This document shows positions 22,300 to 33,814 of a stretch of DNA of 64,000 nucleotides, in pieces. Numbering within the stretch: position 1 is the stretch's first letter; the number at the start of each line of letters is the position of its first letter. Source of the DNA: Phymatolithon calcareum (lineage: Eukaryota > Rhodophyta > Florideophyceae > Hapalidiales); assembly GCA_977006965.1 (NCBI GenBank), contig OZ345376.1, forward strand, positions 1,550,001 to 1,614,000. The letters run 5' to 3'. Both the position numbers and the translations under genes were made by a program. The notes below the pieces were generated by a model that saw only the letters and a program-made list of their open reading frames with translations, did no database searches and was not told the origin of the DNA.

Positions 22300-23109
22300 G
22301 AGGACGCACGAGATATGGAGAGGGAGAGAAGGGTTTGACCGGACCGAACGGACCACAAACGAAAAAAGACAAGTTTCCGGCGCGGGCGCGGGCGCCCGCG
22401 CCGGCGCAAGTGGCCGCAGCGATAAAGCTGCACAAAGCGCTCCTTCCGACGGTAATCCCGCCGGAAATGGTGGACGCGATCGTGAACGCGCACTCCAGGG
22501 ACTTGGCGAATCGAGAACTTGCCACACTTGAAATGCCAGACCCAAGCCCGCCGTTGCAAGATTTCGAGAAAATCTTGCGAATTTAAGCGGATTTGATACA
22601 GGCCGGCTATCATACCGGTCCGGCCCGTTCACCTGTGCGTCACAGATAGGAACCAAGAGCTCAGTCAGGAATTTTTCCCCGCTACAGTGCAGGGTTTTTT
22701 TGAACTTGCAAGAGCTGTGATCCGGCCTCCCCATGGGAGAAGACTATCACCTTCTGGTAGTATGGTAGTACATGGATTCCGCCCTGAGTGGTGTGCCGCA
22801 ACGCTCAAGGAAGCTGGGAGAGAAGACAGAAGAAGATGAAAGAAGGCAGCGAGATGACTAGCTACCGTGAGCGTCCTAAATGGTTTCCAACCCGGGGCAT
22901 CCCTTTGAAGGACGGCGACTGAAGATTGGCTATGTAGCGATATAGATGTTAAGCTTCCCCAAGGTCTGCACATTGTGCAGCTTGGGCAGCTGTTGTGACA
23001 TCAAGTACCACTCGTATCTGTTAAGTCTACTGGAGCCGTAAGGATGTGGAGTTGTTTACCAGCTCTGATAAATCCCGCAATAAAAGAAAGAAAGAAAGAG
23101 GACGCACGA
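22300..23109 (+). mobile_element. 786-bp retroposon, copy A, with 12-bp target duplication
   Basis: The insertion spans 22312-23097 and is flanked by perfect 12-bp repeats GAGGACGCACGA (22300-22311 and 23098-23109). It ends with a (AAAG)n tail, so the plus strand is the sense strand. A copy of the same length and boundaries lies at 52519-53305. The 5' part holds an ORF ending at 22586 (the last ~84 codons start GLTGPNGPQ and end FEKILRI); the rest is non-coding. A 28-nt GC-rich stem-loop lies at 22377-22404. Target duplication plus tail is the mark of target-primed reverse transcription. No reverse transcriptase is encoded, so it is non-autonomous or a 5'-truncated end of a larger element. 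Confidence 0.88.
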
Positions 23110-23552
23110 AAATTCGCTAAATGGACACCCCAGCCTAACCAACTAAAACGTACTATCATACTCACCCTAGCCAAACCTACTACAGTAATCTATGCGACAG
23201 TAAAAATTATTACGTGCGCTCTACGCTCTAGCTCCAAGTCGTCGCACGGAGCATCGCCGTCATCGAGCGAAGCCCATATGGGGCGTTAGAGTGTTCGGAC
23301 GAAATGGTGAAACTGGAGGTCGGAGGCGAGCGCGCATGGCCCTCTTACGTCAGATCTGGGAGAGTATTGATGAGGGTAGAGTCCAAAATCTTGACATAAG
23401 CAGAGGGGCGGGTTTTCCGATGGGTACCTCTCAAAAAGGTCAAGGCATAAGAATTTTTACAGAAAAATCTTCCAGTTCGCGCACAGCGTTTCTTCACATG
23501 CTATTGAGGACTGTTCATACCTGAGAGGAAAAGTCGAAAAATACAGACTCTG
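23110..23552. other. No supportable gene
   Basis: The stretch between the retroposon and the end of the second GTPase-SEL1 gene. Only short ORFs without motifs. Confidence 0.4.
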
Positions 23553-25840
23553 TTATCTAGCAATTTTCCAACGTTGAGATATACCAAACCGCAAAGGCGT
23601 TGCCGTCGCTCTATTCTCCAACTGAACTGCGCGAAATGGGTCTGCTGGTACACCGTCATCGCCCCGTCGAAGCAACCGTGCGAGGTTGACCATTGCATTC
23701 ACATTCCCACCTTCAACAGCGCTATTGTACAGGTGAACTGCACGAACCGGGTCCGCCGGTATACCCTTTGCGCAATTTTGTAGCAATCTTCCCAGGTTGT
23801 TCATTGCGATCACATTCCCACCTTCATCAAAAGCCCGATTGTACAGGTGAACTGCACGAACCGGGTTCGTCCGTACACCTTCTGCTCCATATTCCAGCAA
23901 CAATGCAAGGTTGACCATTGCGCTCACATTCCCACCTTCTTCAATAGCGCGGTTGTACAGATAAACTGCGCGAACCGGGTCCGCCGGTACACCACCTGCG
24001 CCATTTTGTAGCAACCAGCCGAGGTTGTTCATAGCGCTCACATTCCCAAATTCTTCAATAGCCCGATTGTACAGGCTAGCTGCGCGAATCGGGTCGGCCG
24101 GTACACCATCTGCGCCATTTTGAAGTAACCGTGCGAGATTGGTCATTGCGATCACATTTCCACTTTCTTCAACAGCCCGATTGTACAGGTTAGCTGCACG
24201 AATCGGGTCGGCCAGTACGCCATCTGCGCCATCTTCTAGCAACCGTGCGAGGCTGACCATTGCCTTCACATACCCACCCTCTTTAATAGCCCGATAGTAT
24301 AGGTGGACTGCGCGAACCGGGTCCGCCGGTATACCCTTTGCGCCATCTTCTAGCAACCGAGCGAGGTTGACCATTGCCCTCACATAGCCATCTTCTCTAA
24401 TAGCCCGAATGTATAGGTGAACTGCGCGAATCGGGTCTGCCGGAACGCCATCTGCTCCATCTTCTAGCAAGCATCCGAGGTTGTTCATTGCGATGACATT
24501 CCCACCTTCTTCAATAGCCCGATTGTACAGTTGAACTGCGCGAACCGGGTCCGCCGGTACACCGTCTGCGCCATATTTCAGCAGCAATGCGAGGTTGGTC
24601 ATTGCGATGACATTACCACCTTCTTCAATAGCTCGATTGTAAAGCTCAGCTGCGCGAACCGGGTTGGCCGGTACACCATCCGCGCCACCTTTCAGCAACA
24701 ATGCGAGGTTAACCATTGCATTTACATTCCCACCTTCTTCAATGGCATGGTTGTACAGGTGAACAGCACGAACAGGGTCCGCCGGTACACCATCCGCGCC
24801 ATCTTTAAGCAATCGCGCGAGTTTGACCATTGCGCTCATATCTCCAACGACATCCACGGACCGGTTTTAAAGGACCGGTTGTAAAGCACAGCTGCGCGAA
24901 CCGGGCCCGCTAGTATCCCATCTGCGCCACCTTCTGCTTGTCTATCTTCCTGAATGGCTACAACGGGGACATCCAGATCATCTGCCAAGCTCTCTTCTCT
25001 CTTTTCCTCCTCGATAATCTGCACTTCTTTTGATCTCTGTGACTTCTTAGACTTGTGCTCACTCAGTGCTTGCTCCAGTGCGCTGATTCGCTTTTCATAA
25101 GCAAGTTTTTGTAGCTCATATTCTGCCATCATTTCCCTAAATTGCTCACCCTTCGCATTCTCGATCTCGCTAACGCGACGCTCCGCAGCTTCCAGAAGTT
25201 TTTCTAAGTTCTGCGTTTCAACGCTGGAAACCACCGTGTACAATGGCTTCGTCACGGGAAGACCATGGAGTAGGACGTTCAACGCCGCTGTCGTGTGACA
25301 TTTATCTTTTGCCCCGAGAAGAGAGGTCTCCATTGGCACGTAGCACCAGTGGCTTGTCATTCGATCATCCGTCAATAGTTTTCGCATTCGGCATTCCGTT
25401 TCCCGGTTTTTTTGTAACAAGGCCTCAACACTCTCTTCCATCTTGTTCACTATTACCCCGAACCGGTCGTTCGTGTCCACCGAAATAGCATTGAGTACCA
25501 GCTTTATCGTGAGTATGTCGCTTTTTCTCACTCGGCCGCCATCTAAAGCAACAACGAAAGCAATCTTGAGTGCCACTTTTTCGGAGAGTAACTTGTCCAG
25601 CTCTTCGCCCGCTTGCTTAGTTCTCGTAATATCGAAAAGACCGGGAGTGTCGTACAGCGTCAAGTTCCCAAACTGATAAGCTTGTAGAACTTCTGTCAAA
25701 CCTTCACATAGGCTCGGCCCGCTTCTAAACTGTGGACTTCCGGCGAGTCCGTTGAGGAGAGTGCTTTTTCCAGCGCCCGGGTTTCCGACTAGTGTAATTG
25801 CTGGCCTGTGGGGAAAGGAGGTCGAGGTGGCTTCGCTCAT
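23553..25840 (-). pseudogene. AIG1-like GTPase with SEL1 repeats, copy 2, frameshifted
   Basis: The ATG at 25840 starts a frame of 334 codons whose first ~250 residues differ from copy 1 at about 16 positions (roughly 94% identity), including intact GNPGAGKST, DTPG and NKME motifs. The linker here is longer than in copy 1: YEKRISALEQALSEHKSKK, then a lysine/glutamate-rich charged segment, then the first SEL1 unit. That frame ends at 24836. The remaining array (about 11 units, 23553-24857) is in another frame. The cause is visible: the 9-bp word GGACCGGTT is present twice (24858-24866 and 24872-24880), separated by TTAAA. Without these 14 bases the SEL1 frame is continuous. The units are much more diverged from each other than in copy 1. 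The protein would be truncated after one SEL1 unit unless the insertion is polymorphic or a sequencing error. Confidence 0.85.
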
Positions 25841-26040
25841 TGTTACTAGGACATCGACGGAGGATAAACGTCGATTAGAATTTCACCAGCCAGTTGGGAG
25901 GACTGATGAGAGACTAGTAGGGGTTGCGGGACACTTCGTTGCGACTGCACCTGTTATGCGCTTTGCAAAAAAACAGTCAACGCACAGACGACAATATGAT
26001 AAACTTGCCGATGATTGGCTTTCCACTCTGCTCGATGTAC
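25841..26040 (-). promoter_or_regulatory. Probable promoter of GTPase-SEL1 gene 2
   Basis: Aligns with the upstream region of copy 1, including the block at 25947-25974 and a CCAAT box (ATTGG on the plus strand at 26014-26018) about 175 bp before the ATG. Homology stops near 26040, immediately before the palindrome cluster at 26046. Confidence 0.4.
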
Positions 26041-26045
26041 AGTTG

Positions 26046-26225
26046 TTGGGTCCTATGATACACCGCGCGGAGCCGGTGTAGGACCCAAGAACAGTCCGCG
26101 GACTGCAGTCTTGTCACCATTTTTCAACCATGGTTGGGGAATGGTGACAAGTACTTAGGTCGTCGAAATTTCTGAGTGGTATAATCGTCAGTCGTCCAAT
26201 CATGATCTCTCCCGTATCATAGGAC
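26046..26225. repeat. Palindrome and hairpin cluster (fold-back element)
   Basis: In order: a hairpin at 26046-26088 with a TTGGGTCCTA/TAGGACCCAA outer stem and a CACCG/CGGTG inner stem; a perfect 14-bp palindrome CAGTCCGCGGACTG (26092-26105); GACTGCAGTC (26101-26110); and a 42-nt hairpin at 26110-26151 with a 12-bp perfect stem CTTGTCACCATT around the palindrome CAACCATGGTTG. GTCCTATGATAC (26050-26061) recurs inverted at 26214-26225, enclosing the whole. This fits a small fold-back or MITE-type element placed at the edge of the duplicated GTPase gene unit. Confidence 0.7.
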
Positions 26226-26884
26226 ACGTTCTTTCCTGGCCGTAACCGTGTTGCTCTTTTTATTGTTAGCTTAGATATTTTGAATTGCTATCCCATGTTG
26301 TATTGCTCCACGTGGAATTACGGTCACCTCGCGAGATGTGTATATGTAGTTGCACCGTCGCATCACCCGGGGACAACACTACAGGCGCAACCGGTGCCTG
26401 AATAGTATCGCACAGATACATTTCGAAGTATAATGCAGTATGATATAATTAGTATCTCGGGGTACTACCAAATAGCGGTTAACGGGCCCTTTTTTCCCCT
26501 GGTACTGTTTCTTAGTATCGGAACAGACAGGACAAGTGGTATCTAGAGTAGAATCATGTGGGTACTATGATACAAGAAGTATCCACGGATCTAACAAGCA
26601 AGAAGAACGAGTTGCATTAATGGGACCATCTGGCGGGAAAATAAATAGTACCCGGCATAGTACTAAGTGCACGATTTTTATTTCGAGTAGTGCGGAATTT
26701 CGTACTTTAGTTGTGCTGTACCGACTGTGTGCGCCGAAACCCAGGATGTCTCACAATGGATGCTTCATTGAATTTTACTACGCTATCTTGGATTACAGTA
26801 ATGTCAATGCATTGGCAACGGGCGGCACACACGACGCATCCAGTCTTGAAGAGAGTCATGCGGGGGGAAAGATAGGGGGAGGGC
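26226..26884. other. No gene; AGTATC/GGTACT-rich stretch
   Basis: No coding signal. Words of the type AGTATC, GGTACT and CTATGATAC recur several times between 26400 and 26670; one (GGGTACTATGATAC near 26560) resembles the inverted word in the palindrome cluster. A purine-rich tract at 26862-26883 directly precedes the 5' LTR. Confidence 0.4.
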
Positions 26885-27453
26885 TGTGGGATAACTGCTG
26901 ACGGGCTACACGTGTAGCATATACGCCCTGAAGGGCACTGTAAGGGGAGATACTCGACTACACTGAGAATCATATCACTATTACTGTAGGATTAGCTGAT
27001 TAGCATTACAGTCGTGCCACGTTACCGTCGACGGCCATCGTGGGCCATATAGGCTAGGTCATGGGGGGGATACGGTAAACGACCAATCTTGGCTTCCTTG
27101 GAGAGTCTTCGGAAGGGCGATCGGTGCCCACCACAAGTCTCCTCCTTGGACAGCCGAGCGCCCTCCAGAACTCCTAAGGCGCTTCCTGCGCAGCGATCTA
27201 CAGATCTGCGCTCCAGCGCTGCTCCTACACACCCTGAGTTGGGCGCCGGAACCCCGAGGAGTCCGGCGCTACCTCTAACCATCCTCACATCCCTTTGCCC
27301 TCTGGGGCTCCTTCGTCCTTACGTGACTTCCGACCCCCTGCCGAGGCTAACAACTGTTCCCTGGGCACTCCCCGAACGCTCTGCCACGCTACCGCAGTGC
27401 CCAGGGGACCGGCAGCGCAAGTTCCACCGACACCCCCGTGTCATTATCCTACA
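26885..27453 (+). repeat. 5' LTR
   Basis: 569 bp, TG...CA ends, matching 33991-34559 with about three mismatches. The purine-rich tract just upstream (26862-26883) looks like a polypurine tract belonging to another element copy. Confidence 0.93.
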
Positions 27454-27503
27454 GTGGTCTCCCGACCTAGAAGCTTCACTTGAAATGTCATTGTCAAGGA
27501 AGC

Positions 27504-29689
27504 ATGCCGAGTCGCAATACGGGTCGACGATCGGCGTCACACTCGCCGACGGTACGGCATACGGGCCCTACGACTCGCTCCCGTTCCAGGGGCGGGTCGA
27601 CGGCCAGCGGAAGGACTGAATTTCCCCGTCCTCCATTACATGAACGACTGTCGAAGTCGAACTGGAGATCCAGGTCCGCAGCCTCTCCACCTCCGGCCCC
27701 TCGCTTGCAGGGTGGAATCACGGCAATCATGTCGCCTGCACCTGAGGCCACACCTTGGTCCAATCTTGAGAACGAGAAGACGCCGCAGTCGGGGCTCCGA
27801 CCGAACACCCGAGGCTCTCTCTCCCTGCCGGGATTGCCGATGACAGGCAACCCTCACATCCCTCCGGCCCCCTCGGGGAATCACCAAAAACTCCCCACTG
27901 TGAGCCCGCCGCTCTGCGCAGGACCACTGAGTCAAACCCATCCGCCATATTCGGCACCGGTGGATCCGTCAAAGACGGAAGCCCAACCGGCTCACTCAGG
28001 CCATGTCCCTACAAGTGAGATGCAACCGCCCGTGTTCCCGATGGAGTCCACTCAATCGCTCCATTCAGCAGGGATATTGTGGCCCTCACAGCACCCGATT
28101 GAAGCTCCACTTCCTCCCGCCACAACACATCCGTCTCTGTACGCCGGCGGAAGACTCCTACAACCGTCTCTTGCCGGGGTATACCCGCAGGCCCTCTACA
28201 CACATTCTCAGATCCCAAATGGCCCCACTCTGCACGCTGCGGAAATCTCCCAGCTCGTCGACGCCTCCATTGCTCGCTGGACCACGCTGGAAGAGAAACG
28301 TGCTCTGCAGCGCGCAGCAGATCAACGGCGGGAGCTCCAAGGGCTGATTGGAGACGCATTCGTTGCTCATGAACGGCGAGCACGAGAGCTCGCGTCCGCC
28401 GCGGTGAAGCAGCACCTTGACTCCTACGCTAAGGTAGAGGACGTCACCGCGCTCGAAGACGAGCTGATACGTCTGCGGGCCTTAGTAGTGGACCTCAGCC
28501 GGGAGGTCAACGATCAAGTGGAGGGGGCACGTGTTCACCGTAACCGGTACAGGAAGGCCAGGGAGCCATCAGACCGTGACTCTAGCCCTTCAGGCATTGA
28601 TTCCGAGGACGAGTACTGGGAAAAAGGAGATGTTCCACCGCGTCGCGACCGAGACCAAATAAGAGGTCTCGACCTTAAGTCGGGCCGGCAAGGGCCTGCC
28701 GTGCCCGGCCTAGTCGAGCTTGAGCCCAGTGACCAGAGGTTCACGGAAATCCTGTCCTACCGTCGCTACCGGCTTGCGAATCGTGATATTCGCTTCTGCC
28801 CGGAGGTATCGCGTAATATTGGCGTCTGGACGCGACGACTTCAGCACGTCATGGACAGACACGCCTTCAACGGGGCACGGCCCGTCGCCTGTCTTTGCTT
28901 TTTATCCATGTTCAAGAGACAGCTTGACAACGAGGGGATTCCCGAAGCAAGCGCCCTCCGCATTTGGCCTAACGTCCTCTCCGGGGAGGCTCTCGAACTG
29001 TTCAACGGCCAGTGCGAGGAAGGGGACGCTAATCGCGGTGGATTCACAACATGGCCAGAGGCCGTCCAATTCTTTTTGCGGATATACGCGAAAGAACAAT
29101 ATCTGGAAGATTCGGACTCCACGCCGATATTCGGCCACTTCTTAGGACTGTTCGCAAGAACTTCAGTGGTCCTAATGCCCTGGCGGACTTCGCCGAACAC
29201 GCAGCTGCTCTCAGCTCTTCTCATAAGGCAATCAATGCTAAAGCAAAGGCAAGTCGCGCTCGCGCCTTCCTTGTGGAGCAGGAAGATGACCGCCACCAGA
29301 AGCCCCTCCGCCGTGTACCGGCACCCGTCGAGAAGTCCGCGGAGCCAGTTGCCCTCGCTGAAGCCGTCCTCGAGGCGGCACCTCCGTCTAGAACTCCAAC
29401 CGCAACGGTAGATTTTTCAACGGAAGAGGCGGCGTCCATCTCTCTCAGTGCCAGCAGCGCGCCCCCTGACCCAATAGAGTCCACTGGAACCGGCACCGTC
29501 AACAATGTCGCCCAGGGGCCTGTACCGGGGCCCAGGGTACCAGGGGTCGAACGCCAAGGAGCCCCTCGCTTGCTGCGTGCGCCGCGGCCAGGGCCGCCGG
29601 CCGATATTCCGAACAGTGCAGCCATCTGCTTTGACTGCTTCATCCCCGGTCATCGACGACCTGCCTATCCGCACCTCGCACGCCTTTAA
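27504..29689 (+). pseudogene. Gag-like protein of Ty3/gypsy element, frameshifted
   Basis: The first ATG in frame is at 27504 (MPSRNTGRRS). The N-terminal 200 residues are proline/serine-rich. A coiled-coil region with RRELQGLIGDAF and a capsid-like segment (RLANRDIRFCPEVSRN, WPNVLSGEALELFNG) follow. Around 29050 the capsid frame passes into the frame ending at 29689, which carries ISGRFGL and the zinc-knuckle region CFDCFIPGHRRPAYP. This has C-x2-C-x4-H but a tyrosine where the last cysteine of a CCHC knuckle belongs. The frameshift and the lost cysteine suggest loss of function. Confidence 0.75.
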
Positions 29690-30071
29690 GGCCTGGGTCT
29701 TGGAGAACTTCGCCGCGTTGGCGCAATGGCAACAATCCTGGCTCCAATCCATTTGCCGTTCCCCGGCATATAAGCCTGCGGCAAAGGAACAGACGGTCGC
29801 GGAGCAAGTCGACCTACGACTTGCAGCTCCCGAACTACCACCAGCTCAACAGGCCCCGATTGTGCTTCAACGTCCCGCCCAGGGGAACTAATCGGGGGGA
29901 CGGCGCCATACCGCGCTTCGACCGGCGACATCGGCGCCGCGCCCCCTTCACCAGGGCGAAGGCTAGAAGACGCCGCCCCGGCCTCGCCGCCTTTGCGGCC
30001 CGCGCTTTCCGGGTCCTCCAATCATCCGCCGTAGGGCTACTGCCCCCACGGAAGCTCGCCCTTCAGAGCCT

Positions 30072-32495
30072 AAGTTCATTTCCCGCAGAGGGCGGGTCCC
30101 CCGCAATATCATCCGTTGCGCAAAGCGCATTGTGTTACCGCCACAATCCGAGACCAATATCACGGTCTCATGTCAGGTAGGCGAGACCAAGATACTTGAG
30201 GCACTCCCGGATCTATACGAGAAGAAACGGGTCTCCTTGTCTAATGGAATTGCAGTCGTCCGGCCAGATGTCCCTTTCATCATCCGCGCTGCTAACCTCT
30301 CTGACGCAAAGGTCGTGATACCCAAGAACCAGAAAGTCGGCACCGCCATCCAGGCCCCGCTGCAGCACCCGATCTTGGCCGTCACCTTCGAAGGTGACCA
30401 ACACGCGCAAGAGGAATCTTCGGTGCCGACATCGGTGGGAACAGAAATGGTCACCGTGGACCAACTGCAGCTCCAAAACCTCTCCGCAGAGCAGCAGATC
30501 GCAGTCCGTACCATGCTGCGCCAGTTTAGCGGCATGTGGCAGTCATCTGGGGAAGTGAAGCACGCCCAGCACCGCATTGACCTGATGCCCGGCGCTCGCC
30601 CCGTCTACTCGCAGCCTTACAGGGCCGGGCCTCAGTCACGTCAAGTGATACATGATATCATCGACGAGATGCGCAAGAAAGGTGTCATCGAGCCAAGTCG
30701 CTCTGAGTGGGCGTCCCCAGTCGTCTTTATCCCCAAGTCCGACAACACACTGCGGTTCTGTGTCGACTACCGCCGGCTAAATGCCTTGACCGTAAAAGAC
30801 AGCTATCCGTTGCCCCGCATGGACGACTGCCTCGATAGTTTGGGCACCTCAAGATACTTCTCCACTCTTGATTGCAACTCGGTCTACTGGCAAATCCCCG
30901 TCGCGGAAGGAGACCGACCGAAAACAGCATTCACATCGCACGCAGGAACTTTCCGGTTCAGGCGCATGCCGTTTGGGCTTTGAAATGCACCGGCCACCTT
31001 CCAACGGACCCTGGACATCTTACTCGCGGGATACCCCTGAAGGTCATTCTTAGTGTATCTCGATGACGTTTTCGTCTTCTCGCGCACCTTCGAGGAGCAC
31101 GTAAGGCACGTTCAACAAGTACTCAAGGTCCTCCAGGACGCGGGGTTCTCACTGATACTTCGCAAATGCAATTTGTTCTCGGACACGGTGGACTACCTCG
31201 GGCACGTTATTCGCCCTGGAAAGCTCGCCGTCGCCGAAAAGAATACGGTGGCCATTAAAGGCTTTCGGTACCCCAAGACACAGACCGACCTTCGGTCCTT
31301 TCTGGGGCTTTGCAATGTGTACCGCCGCTTCGTCCCAAACTTCGCTCCTGTGGCCGCATCCCTGAACCAGCTCTTACGGAAAGGGCAGGCGACGCATCTT
31401 CCCGCCGCCACCGCGGAGCAAACACGGGCGTTCGACGCCTTAAAAGAGGCCCTTGTGGGTCCGCCGATACTTCGGCTCCCGCGTCCTGACCTGCCGTACT
31501 CTGTAGACACAGATGCCTGCAAGAATCAGGTCGGCTGTGCGCTTCTGCAGACCTACCCAGACGGTACCCGCTATCCCATCGGGTTCTGGAGCAGATCCCT
31601 GAAACCGGCTGAAAAGAACTACAGCACCGGCGAACGAGAGTGCCTCGCTGCGATCTGGGCAATTCAGGTCCTCCGTCCGTACCTTGAACGTCGCCATTTC
31701 AGTTTGTATACTGACCATCAGGCCTTGAAATGGATCCTGGACCTCGCCGAAGCACAAGGCCGTCTTGCTCGCTGGCGTCTGCGCCTACTCGAATTCGACT
31801 TCACGGTTTTCTACGGCAAGGGTGCTCAAAACACGATAGCTGATGCCATATCACGCCTACCCACTTGGGGCTACGCCAACATGGAACCCGACTTGGACAT
31901 ACCTTGCTTCATCTTGGAGACCGCGGACTCAACCGCTCTATTGGCCGTTCAGCGGCGTGTTGATACGGCCATATGGGCGGACCACGACTGGGACCCCGAC
32001 TATGACGCCGCGCTGCGGCCCGAAGTGCTCGCGATCGATATCAACCCGCCTGCTCAAATGACCCCACTCTCCATCGACGAGCTCCAAATGGAGCAATCTG
32101 AAGACCCACTCTGCCGGCAAGTCAAGTCGGCTATTGACAGCGGTCGTCGTACGCTTTATGTTGAGGACGACCGCGTGCTTATCGTCCGGATAGCCCCGGT
32201 TGATGGGGCCACTCAGATCCTCTGACACGACAGACTGCGTCAGAGAGTGTTATACCTGAGTCACTATACTCCACTCGCCGGCCATCCAGGCATAACGAAA
32301 CAGTACTACACCCAGCGTCGTACGTTTTACTGGCCCACCATGATGGAAGGTATTCGGCGCTGTGCCAACGAATGCCAACAATGCTCAATGGAGCGGGCGA
32401 AGCTGCGCAAACACGCGGCTTTCCTCGTGCGGCCCCGGTGGCAATGTCCTCCTCCTTCGGCGCACGCCGTTTACGGCTTTGGGCAAACGGTATAG
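30072..32495 (+). pseudogene. Pol of Ty3/gypsy element: RT, RNase H, integrase zinc finger; interrupted
   Basis: A single frame from about 30072 contains the pre-RT linker, RT with EPSRSEWASPVVFIPKSD, CVDYRRLNAL, STLDCNSVYWQIP, RMPFGL and VYLDDVFVFS, then the thumb and RNase H (DTDACKNQVGCALLQ, YTDHQALKWIL). After that comes an H2C2 zinc finger (H...GHPG...CANECQQC) of integrase near 32265-32400. In-frame TGA codons occur at 30981-30983, 31038-31040 and 32223-32225; the first falls where many relatives have arginine or cysteine before NAPATF. No protease DSGA-type motif was found between gag and RT. The integrase catalytic core is missing after about 32450. Confidence 0.88.
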
Positions 32496-33814
32496 ACTCG
32501 CCATCGTTGTCGACAACCTCTTCCACCATTACCTCCGCTTCCAGATCGATGACTACCAGAGGTGGTGGCCGGGTCGCCGGGCCACCTCCCGGCTGCGCCG
32601 TCGGCGACCCCTCTCGCGTCACAGTTTCCGCGCTCGGCTCTTCGCCTTGTCCCGTCACGGCCGGCTCCTCACCCAGTTCGGTCGTCGCAGTCTTCTTGTC
32701 ATCCACCCCTCCCGGCCCACCGGCAGGGGCCGCCCGCATCGCATCGTACGACACTCTCGACCACCCGCCGGGACTCACGGCCAATCCTTTGACAAACTCA
32801 CGGTACGCATGCAACGAGCCCGTCAGTCGGCGGCCGCGATTGACCTTGTCTATCAGGCGCCCGTTGCCGTCCATGGCCAGCAGAAAGACCAAACCAACGG
32901 CCGGTGCCAACGCGACGGGGTCCCAGGGCACGAAGTCGCCCCCTTTGAAGATGGGGGCCTGCACAAGGTTCGTTCGGGGCCGACGGCACCACGAGGGATC
33001 GACCTTGTCCCACCTCACCCTCTCGACCGCGATTAGCAAAGCGTTCAGCCGTTCCGCTCGGCACCTGTCGCCGGCACACAATGCACTCAGACCGACCCTC
33101 CTCATCCCGCGGACTAGCGCTGGTGGCCGCCACCAAAGTCGCCCGATGTCGCCGCACTCGGCACCGGTCGCCGCACTCTCAGCCTCTGCCAGTAGCTCCG
33201 CTGCGCAGTTCTGCGCCCATTGGCTGTGCACAGCCGACCATAGGGCGTGCGCCACAGCGCCTCGCTCGCGGGCCGTCTCCGCGGGACAAAAACCGCACTC
33301 CGGCGAGCTCGACCCCCCAGATTAAGGCCGCTCGCGGCCTCTCGGCATAGAAGCCCCACGGTAACTCTAACTCATGCCAGCCGCCTGGCACTTCCGGATA
33401 CTTGCAATCTCGCACATCCGCCGCGGTCAACAGAGCTCCCTCGCGTTGCAGGCCGAACACAAACGCCTGCAAATCGTGCCGCCAACGGCGCTCATCTCGC
33501 CGGTACACTCGAGCAGAGCGCAGATCCACGCCGCTAGCCGCGTCCCTCGTCGGGCACGGCATGTCTTCCAAGGCTCGTGCGTCGACGAGCTCTAGTTCGT
33601 AGCACCATCTCTTGTCGCAGGATCGAGAGTAGAACGTTCTGGCCCAGTTAAGCTCGCCCTTCGATCGGGCGTAAGGAATGTCACTCTCACAGTCATCGCC
33701 AAACTGCAACCCGCGCACGCCCCCAAGCCCGACGGCGCGCTCTGACAGCTTACCTGCCCATCGCCAGCCCCTAGGGGCCCGGACACTTAGGCCCCGCCGA
33801 TGCGCACACGCCAT
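32470..33814 (-). CDS. Antisense ORF of unknown family inside the LTR element
   Basis: The ATG at 33814 starts a frame to 33179 (211 codons; MACAHRRGLSVRAPRG..., with CYELELVDARAL, RRDERRWRHDLQAFVFGL and WHELELPWGFYAERPRAALIWG). Near 33280 a second frame takes over and continues to about 32470 (RLNALLIAVERV, AMDGNGRLIDKVNRGRRLTG, then an acidic, proline-rich tail and a basic KRRAPKEED end). The seam implies one frameshift. The region is GC-rich and protein-like on this strand and poor on the other. I do not recognise the family. Antisense ORFs between pol and the 3' LTR are known in some plant Ty3/gypsy elements, but here it also displaces the integrase core. It could be a captured gene or a piece of another transposon. 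Confidence 0.5.

Noticed and set aside
22276-22734. 152-codon minus-strand ORF in the retroposon
   Set aside because: The retroposon's sense strand is plus (AAAG tail). The minus-strand ORF is Arg/Pro-rich shadow sequence and is not kept the same way in copy B.
32372-33325. 317-codon plus-strand ORF in the gypsy element
   Set aside because: Low-complexity Pro/Ser/Arg composition typical of the shadow of a GC-rich antisense frame; it is not a continuation of integrase.
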